A stretch of DNA of 64,000 bases from Rhyacophila brunnea (taxonomy: Eukaryota; Arthropoda; Insecta; Trichoptera; Rhyacophilidae), in contig JAGYXB010000283.1 in the NCBI GenBank assembly GCA_022495005.1, positions 556,067 to 620,066 on the forward strand. The letters are read 5' to 3'. Positions 56,747 to 64,000 of the stretch are shown in pieces. The notes under the pieces were generated by a model that saw only the letters and a list, made by a program, of their open reading frames with translations, was not told the DNA's origin and did not search any database. The position numbers and the translations under genes are program-made. Numbering within the stretch: position 1 is the stretch's first letter; the number at the start of each line of letters is the position of its first letter.

Positions 56747-57583
56747 GGGCCCACGTGCGCCGCGTACGTCACAATGGAGTTTTTATGGTATTTTCAGAGC
56801 ATGATCGTGGACATTCCTTAAACGTTGTAGATAATCTCTTTATATAATTTTGAAGCCTTATTATCTTTTATATTTAATTTAAACTATTTTTTTTCGGTTA
56901 GGTACATGTTCAAACATGCGTGGTAACATGATCTTAATTCCTACTACATATTTTATCATTTGTAAACGTATGGCTACGGCCATATGTTGCATTTTTACCA
57001 CTGGGAAATTTCAATAAAAATGGCGTATTTCAAAAAAAATACTACCTCATTCTTAGGTCAATAATTATTATAAAACAATTATTTTTCATAATATGTTTAT
57101 CATATTTGAATGGTCAAAAACAAAGCTTATAATCAATATTTTTAGAATTATCTTCAAATGTGTTAATCGTGCCCATTTTTTGAATAATAAAATGCCTAAT
57201 TCTGGTCAAATTTGGGATCACAGAGATTATAAAATATATTTTTTTATCGTAAATATTTCACTATAGAATATTAATATTAATTTTACTAATGGTTTTATAA
57301 ATGCGTTTAAAAAAATTAAATCTAAGAAATCTTAACACCACTGCACATATATGTACTGAAATATGACAATATTCTAAAACATTAGATCGAGAGGTTTAAA
57401 AGAATACTATTTTATGTAATAAAAATACTTTATGCAGTCATTAAATGTTTAAACTAAATATAAAGGATAATAAGGCTTCAAAATTATATAAATATATTAT
57501 CTACAACGTTTAAGGAATGTCCAGGATCATGCTCTGAAAATACCATAAAAGCTCCATTTTGACCTACGCAGCGCACGTGGGCC
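56747..57583. mobile_element. Long-TIR MITE, family C copy 2 (full)
   Basis: Left arm GGGCCCACGTGCGCCGCG...TTCAGAGCATGATCGTGGA...CCTTAAACGTTGTAGATAATC; the right arm is the mirror, ending GCGCACGTGGGCC. The tips differ from copy 1 while the sub-terminal 70 bp match, so it is a sub-family. Confidence 0.82.
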
Positions 57584-57829
57584 GTTATTAAGGCGTTATG
57601 TCTATATTCGCTCTTTTTAATATGCTATTAAAATTCATTATTTATGACTTTAATATGCTTTACGGTTTTTACAATTATCTCAACATGGTGGAATATGGAT
57701 GTAGCCGATATTGAAACTAATAGTAATAATTATTGAGACAATTGCAAAAACCGGTAAGTCTACAACTCAATATTAGGTGTGAATAATATTTTTGTGCGTT
57801 AGTTAGTTAGTTTTACGTATTTTTTATTA
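57584..57829. other. No recognised feature
   Basis: Short spacer between two mobile elements. Nothing supported. Confidence 0.35.
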
Positions 57830-57830
57830 C

Positions 57831-58318
57831 CACGTTTTTATTAGGTCGTTTTCTTGTTTGTCCAGTACAAATTTTTTCTTGTTTGTCCAAGATTTGTATT
57901 GGACGATTAAAGACTTTTAACTAACTTCCCGACTAGCTAGACATTTGAAACTTTTAGAATATATCAGAACACGATTACAATGCATTCTTTTAATACTTTT
58001 AGCTATCTTTAAGCAGAATTGAATTCATTTTCAGTTAATTCTGTTTTGTTTGGAAAGTTATTTCGGACAAAAAACCGTAAAAAGTGAAACACTATTATTG
58101 GTTGCTAAGCGGGTCCTAGCAACTAAATTATTAATATATACATGCGTTACTGTGGAAATGTCAAAATAACATTTCAGTATTCTATAATGTTTTTTCAGTA
58201 TTTCTATGAAGTACAAAAAAAAGTATTTATTAATACATATAATTGTCAAGTTTACATGATTCAACAGAAAATTTTAAAACGTAGTATATAAAAAGTTCTT
58301 TTTATCTTGTAATTATTT
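57831..58318 (+). mobile_element. Family B element, copy 7
   Basis: CACGTTTTTATTAGGTCG to CTTGTAATTATT. The 5' part has a small local rearrangement (a second TTTCTTGTTTGTCCA). Confidence 0.72.
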
Positions 58319-59269
58319 ATGTATAGAATTTGATTTTAAAATTAGAACAATATGCCAATGTCTATTAGGTGACGTCTTTTTGATGATTCTGCCAAACCAA
58401 TGCAGCAGCTGATGTACCTACAAATAATTGTGTCGGAAACACCAGAAAGACACTAAGACAGGACATACAGATAAACGTATGAGAAAAAAGGAAACATGGA
58501 AAAACGTGTCAGAATGTTAACAGGTGGTAGCTCTACCTGGTAATATTTGGTATTAATATTAATATTTTTTGTCAAAGTAGCAGCCAACTCCTTGATTTAT
58601 GCCCCAAATGTGGATTTTAATTGACTTATAGAAACTTTTGTACAGCATCATCTAGTCATTAGTAGTCACGAATGTAAAAAATAAAAAAATACCCCAGAAG
58701 AATGTAGGTACTTATATATTATATAGGACCTACTTGCAAGTAAAAAGTTTTTATTACTTTTAAATTGTATTTTAAACGAAATGCAATATCGTTAGCTAGT
58801 CCGGGTTTCGTTTTGGCATTATTTAAGGACATTTGTTTTATTTATAGGCCAAAAAAGCTATTTATTTCATCCAAGTAATACGTTTTTAGTTTTGCAACAT
58901 AAATTTTGTACGCGTGGTGTTTGAACAGGGGTAAGAAACGGTAGCAGTAAGAGCATACTAACTTATGATTCTTGCTATGATTTTATAAAACACCAGTTTT
59001 GTTTTAACCGTAATCTTTTATTTTCTTCTTGTCTCGTGATAGGTACCTTTTTATCAATTATCAAATGAAATTTATTTATTTTACATATAATGAACATAAC
59101 AAATTATATATTTAAAGCGTTCACGACATGACATAAAATATGTGTTAACAATTTTTGAAATAAAAATACAGAGAAATGTGAATTAATAATACAATAAGTA
59201 ATAAAATAAGAAAATAAATAAAATAACAAAAATAAAAGTAGATGGAAGCACACAGAGTGAACTTTGATA
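58319..59269. other. No recognised feature
   Basis: AT-rich spacer before the family U remnant. Nothing supported. Confidence 0.35.
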
Positions 59270-59560
59270 GACCCTATCTTATAAACTTATAAAACAACGC
59301 TCACATAAATTCACGTAAGTGGAATATATCAATATCCGAATCGATTTCATTAAACATGGTTATTGCCCTCCCAATTGGCATACTAATGGCAGGTTAGTTC
59401 TGCAGCTTGTGAGAACAAACAACGGATGCCCTCGATTCCTAAGGTAATTATCTGAGACACACAAGCCAACACCACCAAGAATGGCAGAGTTCACGTTTAC
59501 GCCGCGTATAAGTCTGAAAAAATATATAGCTAAATAAAGATCCCTTCTAAATTATAAGCT
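59270..59560 (-). pseudogene. CR1/jockey-like ORF2 tail remnant (family U, copy 3, best kept)
   Basis: Minus frame: RRDLYLAIYFFRLIRGVNVN, SAILGGVGLCVSDNYLRNRG, HPLFVLTSCRTNLPLVCQLG and a stop, then in a shifted frame ITMFNEIDSDIDIFHLREF. The order RTN...N(E)...DIDIFH fits the tail of jockey/CR1-type ORF2 proteins. It lies immediately upstream of the R1-clade element and points the other way. Confidence 0.6.
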
Positions 59561-59874
59561 ACAGTATGTAAGGATACCTAAGAGAAAGTCGGTCGGATAG
59601 AGCCACGGATAATATCCATACAGGATGGATAATGGATAATATCCATTTTGGAAAAGCTAAAATTTATATCGCAGTGCAAACATCAAGCAAAACTACTTAC
59701 GTGATAGTGTAATTAAGCAATCAGTGTTAATCTGCAATTAAGTGTTAGTGCTGTTGTGAATGTTGGTTCATTAAATGTCAATAATTTAATACTTATTGAG
59801 AAGTAGCAGTCGAACAACAGGGGTTATCAACTTCACTGAGAAAGGTCTCACACTCGAATACGCATAAAAAAAAA
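59561..59874 (+). other. Probable 5' UTR of the R1-clade element, boundary unclear
   Basis: Between the family U remnant and the ORF1 ATG. It contains a local duplication of GGATAATATCCAT at 59.61-59.65 kb. The true 5' end of the retrotransposon was not located. Confidence 0.4.
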
Positions 59875-61143
59875 ATGAGTGACACCGAACTGAAGAAGCG
59901 GCGTTCTCCACGACGCCGACTCATAAATAGCGACACCCGGGATGACTCTTCTTCATCGAGGGAAGACTCACCATTCACCCCCAGTACGCTTCTTAAGAGA
60001 ACACCAACCTATTCAGAACCAAACAGTACCAAGAAATGCTCAAAAATAAATTCCACTGAACTGCTGAATCAAGCAAATGGGCTGCTTATTTCCATCAAGG
60101 AAGCACTGGCTGCTCTGTCGGCTAAAAACCTAAAGGAACAAAAAACAATAATCCTAGACAAGATGGATACACTGATGCATTTGTTCGCCGCAACAGTTGC
60201 CGAATCAGCAGAAAATTCAGCATCTGCTAGAATTCTAGCACAACAAATTTCCACGAATGAAGGAACTGTTCGACAAGCAATGGAACTCATAAAAATGAAA
60301 GCCTTTAAAAGTTCCACTTCATCATATGCAGGTGCTGTAAAACAAACATTTCCACCACCTATATCCCGTCTAGGCGCTGCAGTACGTCCGACCAAGCCTG
60401 CAGTACTGGTTTTCCCGACAAATGACGAAATAAAAGATTCCGCATCAACAAAGGCCATCATACAAGAAGCGATAAATCCCAAAGAGTTAGGAGTGAAAAT
60501 TACCGGCGTACGATTGGTAAAGAATCGTGGGGTCGTAATAAATACTGCCACAGAGTCCGACTCAGAACGCCTAGCAGCCGCACCAGGCTTCACATCAAAC
60601 AAACTGGAAGCAAAAATCCCACCCAAAAGACTGCCACGTATAATCATTTATGATTTACCCCGGGAAGTTGAGGACGTAGACTTCCTACAAGGCATTCATC
60701 AATCAATCCGCGAAATACAATTACCTGCCGAAGTGTTCACAAAAACAACCATCCGCAGTCATCTTGCAGGACCTCGAGAAGGCCCTACATGTCACCGAGT
60801 ATTTTATGTCCAACCAGCAGTAAGGCACCTATTAATAGAACAAGGTCGTTGCTATTTTGAATGGTCGTCACACAGAGTGCGTGACTTTACTGGTATAACA
60901 TTGTGCACACAATGTTGCATGTATGGACATCCGAGCAAATTTTGTAAAGAGCCTCAAGTCTGTTCCCACTGTGCATCACAGGGTCACATATCTACCGAGT
61001 GTTCACAGTCTAATAAAACACCAATATGTGCAACTTGTACACGCTATGGGAAGCCCGCTAGTCACAAAACAGGGGAAAAACTATGCCCTGCACAAGAAGC
61101 ATATTTAAAAAAGTCTCTCAACTCAATTGATTATGGCTGCTAA
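59875..61143 (+). CDS. R1-clade retrotransposon ORF1 (gag-like nucleic-acid-binding protein)
   Basis: 422 codons, fully open. The N-terminal third is Ser/Arg/Lys-rich (residues 1-55); about 60-150 is helical and Ala/Leu-rich; a basic middle follows. Three zinc knuckles close it: CTQCCMYGHPSKFC (344-357) and CSHCASQGHISTEC (363-376), both CX2CX4HX4C, then CATCTRYGKPASHK...C (385-404) with wider spacing, the R1-clade arrangement. The product packages element RNA in the ribonucleoprotein. The start follows an A-rich leader. The stop overlaps ORF2. The 192-codon antisense frame at 60,069-60,647 is a shadow. An intact ORF1 beside a broken ORF2 suggests a fairly recent insertion. Confidence 0.9.
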   Translation: MSDTELKKRRSPRRRLINSDTRDDSSSSREDSPFTPSTLLKRTPTYSEPNSTKKCSKINSTELLNQANGLLISIKEALAALSAKNLKEQKTIILDKMDTLMHLFAATVAESAENSASARILAQQISTNEGTVRQAMELIKMKAFKSSTSSYAGAVKQTFPPPISRLGAAVRPTKPAVLVFPTNDEIKDSASTKAIIQEAINPKELGVKITGVRLVKNRGVVINTATESDSERLAAAPGFTSNKLEAKIPPKRLPRIIIYDLPREVEDVDFLQGIHQSIREIQLPAEVFTKTTIRSHLAGPREGPTCHRVFYVQPAVRHLLIEQGRCYFEWSSHRVRDFTGITLCTQCCMYGHPSKFCKEPQVCSHCASQGHISTECSQSNKTPICATCTRYGKPASHKTGEKLCPAQEAYLKKSLNSIDYGC

Positions 61144-64000
61144 AATAAAATTAGTACAAGCCAATATCGGTCATAGCCAGATAGCAACAGTCGACCAATG
61201 GACATCAGACCAAAAGAAAAATCAAACTTCTAGGAATAAGGCAGTCAAAAAAATTATTTTTCTTCAACAAAATCTTCAGCGATGCCGCTCAGCAATGGAT
61301 CACATAATAGCTCAGGCCAAATACTATGATATATTACTTCTTCAAGAGCCTTACGTCGGAAATACGGGCAGAGTAACATCTCCCCATAATCTAACAATAT
61401 ATCAGGCCGACGGAACATCGGAAAACCCCTGCAAAGCCGTAATAATCATCTCCAATCCTAACCTCCGCCTTCTTTGGAGAAGCGACATATCTGACCAGTG
61501 CAATGCATTTGCAACCTTGAAATCTGGAACCTTGCAGCTAACGATTGGATCAATTTATATACCACCACCATCCTCAACATTGGTAACACTCCAAAAATTG
61601 AAAAATTAGGAAAAGATAAAGGCGAATATATAATAGGAGGAGATTTCAATGCAAAAAGCAGCTAGTGGGGGAGCCCGAAAAATGACAAAAGAGGCGATGA
61701 GGTCATCAGTTGCCTAGCCAGCATTGGGTGGCACGTATGTAATGAAGGATCAGTTCCAACTTACAGCACCTGGCGGAACGGGAAACATTTAAAATCTCAT
61801 ATCGATATCACTATCTCTTCACCAAACACAACACACAAAATTGCTAACTGGACAGTAGAAGACCAACACAACCCCATCTCAGACCACAACCCAATCACCT
61901 TTACTTGGAACAATACAATTAGCGTACTCTCACCCATGACCGACTCAACACGCATTTTTATAACAAATGAAAAAACCGACTGGAGAAAAATAAATGAATT
62001 GACAAAGGAAAACATGGCCGAGCTTAACATAGATAAATAGTTCCTTGAAAACATACATACAACTCCTGAACTCGACACTGCAGTGGAAACGGTCACCTCG
62101 GCAATCTCTATCGCATGCCATAAAATACTCCCACAAAAAACGCAACATGATATTAGGAAAAATCCAATCTGGTGGAACGCTGAATTAACAAAAATGAAAA
62201 GAATAACTCTCAGATCAATACGGAAATTACAGAACTCAAGTGACATCATGCGACCACAAAAGCTCACTGACTATATCGACAAAAGAGAAGCATACAAAAC
62301 AGCCATTGAGGAAGCAAAAATTAAAAGCGCTAAATTATTTTATGAATCTCAGACGCCAATGACAGCATAGTCTTCGCTATACAAAATAACAAAAAAAACT
62401 AATGCCAGCAATATTCAATCGACACTTACTACAGAGGGAGTAAAGCACTCATCCGCAAAAGACTCTGCAAAAGCCCTAATGGAAAAATTCTTTCCATACG
62501 ATGATCCAATAACAGATACACCGATTCAACACTACATCAGACACACATCAGACAACCATATTCCGGGCGGAGAGGATGATATCCAATTCACACTTACTGA
62601 GATCCTATCCGCCTTACAGAATATGACTCCAAAAAAGGCACCTGGACACGACAACCTCACATTAGATATCTGCCAAAATTTTGCAAAAAACTTCCCTGAA
62701 GAAATTCTACTACTATACAATAAATGTCTGACACTCGTTTACTTCCCGAAATCCTGGAAAATAGCGATCATTAAGGCCGTTCCTAAGCCTGGGAAAGATG
62801 CTATGGACACAAAATCGTACAGGCCTATCGGCCTCCTTCCCGTTTTCGGAAAAGTGCTAGAAAAACTAGCAATTCAGAGAGTGCACTGGCATCTTACAAA
62901 AAACAACAAATTGAGCACTAAAAAGTTTGGCTTTACCCCTCAAACATCAACAGAACACGCACTAAACAAAGCCGTACACATAATCTCAACGCATCTCGAA
63001 TTGAAAAAATCACTCATAGCAATTTCCCTAGACATTCAAGGTGCATTTGATAACGCATGGTGGCCACACATAAAAAACGCCCTTGCAATCAAGTCAACAC
63101 CGCCTAGCTTGTACAAACTGTTTTGCAGTTATCTACAAGATAGGGAAGTAAAACTAAAGTATGCAGACGAAGAAATAAAACAAGACCAAACCCAAGGTTG
63201 CATCCAAGGCTCAACTTGTGGCCCAACACTATGGAATATCGCCTTAGACAGTCTATTAACAATACTCTTACCCCACAATACATACATACAAGCCTTTGCT
63301 GACGATGTGTTAATATTGATAGCAGCAAAAGACACCGACGAACTGGAATTAAAAACCAATAGCGTGCTTCAAAAAGTAAACTCATGGGGTGAAGACGTAA
63401 AACTAACGTTCTCAGATATTAAGACAAATATAATGTTTATCAACAAAAGGAAAATACGAACACCAGAAATCCAGTGGAAAGGAAAACCGAAAGAGTTGGT
63501 CGATTCCTTTAAAATTCTTGGCATAATACTAGACAGGCACATCAATTGGGCGAAACACGTCGACTACATATGTAAAAAAGCAGCTCAAATGGGAAAATTC
63601 TTTTTAAAAACAGCAAGAGCCACTTGGGGGCGTCTCCTGAAGTTTTAAAAATCATATATCATGGAGCTGTGGAGCCAACCTTAACTTACGCGGCATCGGT
63701 CTGGAATAAAGCAACTCACAGAAAGTCGATCCAAAAAAGACTGAATTCCGCGCAAAGACCTTTCGCAATATCAATTTGCAAGGGATATCGCACAATATCG
63801 CTAACGTCAGCACAAGTCCTGGCAGGAATAGCGCCAATGGATATAAAAATACAAGAACTTACAGGAATATACCAAGTTAAAACAAGCCACATACTTCCCC
63901 GACACTTACCTACAGACAGAACGTACGAAAACAAAATACACTACACACAACTTCCACATCCTGGTAACAGACATCTAGAAAATATAGAACACATAGGAAC
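61133..64000 (+). pseudogene. R1-clade retrotransposon ORF2 (endonuclease/reverse transcriptase), broken
   Basis: ATG 61,133. Endonuclease: QANIGHSQIA, ILLLQEPYVG, GSIYIPP; then a frameshift at about 61,600 and IIGGDFNAKSS, SHIDITIS and SDHNPITF (catalytic Asp/His). Reverse transcriptase 62,479-63,648: KKAPGHDNLTLDICQNF, KAVPKPGK...SYRPIGLLPVFGKVLEKL, ISLDIQGAFDNAWW, GCIQGSTCGPTLWN and AFADDVLIL (FADD at 63,295-63,306). A second frameshift at about 63,630 leads into SPEVLKIIYHGAVEPTLTYA and ASVWN. In-frame TAG stops lie at 61,663, 62,038 and 62,368. The zinc-finger tail would lie beyond the window. The product would nick the target and copy RNA there; this copy cannot. Confidence 0.9.

Larger units (their letters stand above)
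59700..64000 (+). mobile_element. R1-clade-like non-LTR retrotransposon, 3' end outside window
   Basis: Two-ORF layout with a gag-like ORF1 with three zinc knuckles, then ORF2 with apurinic endonuclease and reverse transcriptase. ORF1 and ORF2 overlap by 11 nt (the ORF2 ATG at 61,133 lies before the ORF1 TAA at 61,141-61,143), as in R1-group elements that use termination-reinitiation. Surroundings are not rDNA, so the copy is not at the usual R1 28S site. The start is approximate and the right edge is cut by the window. Confidence 0.85.

Noticed and set aside
60069..60647. A 192-codon antisense frame
   Set aside because: Shadow of the zinc-knuckle ORF1 on the plus strand, which has clear domain motifs.

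Overview
This window looks like intergenic, repeat-dense DNA from an insect (or at least arthropod) nuclear genome. The evidence is strong AT-richness with no prokaryote-like gene packing, an R1-clade non-LTR retrotransposon, a decayed insect-type Helitron, several arthropod-type reverse-transcriptase tails, many hAT-like MITEs, tRNA-headed SINEs and short TTAGG/CCTAA runs. I cannot name the species. I recognise no intact host gene; a few short open stretches might be exons and are listed with low confidence.

Layout. 1-6.2 kb: a degraded RT tail, a CR1/jockey-like ORF2 remnant, two copies of a ~470-bp repeat (family B, one with an internal tandem duplication) and a hAT MITE with a perfect 8-bp target-site duplication (family E). 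6.6-15.4 kb: a long-TIR MITE (C), a TIR element holding a tRNA-like block, repeats A, J, Q and Y, a solo LTR with a 4-bp TSD (K), and a hAT-like MITE (D) with a B copy nested in it. 16-25.9 kb: further Q, A, D and B copies, a new TIR element at 18.5 kb, and 5'-truncated non-LTR fragments with (GAA)n tails. 26-33.3 kb: nested TTAA-type (H), 8-bp-TSD (I) and R elements, a strongly diverged tandem array at 31.3-32.4 kb, and RT-2 tails. 33.5-42 kb: MITEs O, M, E, D and F, a large palindrome at 38.5 kb and a second solo LTR. 42.0-45.87 kb: one complete-ended but dead Helitron (TC...CTAG, inserted between A and T) with Rep and helicase remnants and a GC-rich MITE inside it. 46-58.3 kb: SINEs, RT tails, MITEs I, H, R, S, C and B, and a hAT derivative (N) that keeps a transposase dimerisation-domain fossil. 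59.6-64 kb: the 5' two thirds of an R1-clade retrotransposon with an intact gag-like ORF1 and an ORF2 broken by frameshifts and three TAG stops; it runs off the right edge.

The features do not form a pathway. They form a record of successive insertions: at least eight nested insertions give a relative age order, and matched target-site duplications fix many element boundaries to the base. Names A-Z, K, N and so on are local labels for this window, not database names. I found no CRISPR array, operon, rRNA gene, canonical tRNA gene or clearly novel biological system. The more unusual items are the hAT derivative with arrays of ATATGCA-type motifs at both ends, the CCCGGGAT-rich hAT MITE pair, the TTCATGAATTAGGCAAA-type long-TIR element, the degenerate tandem array and the 218-bp palindrome.
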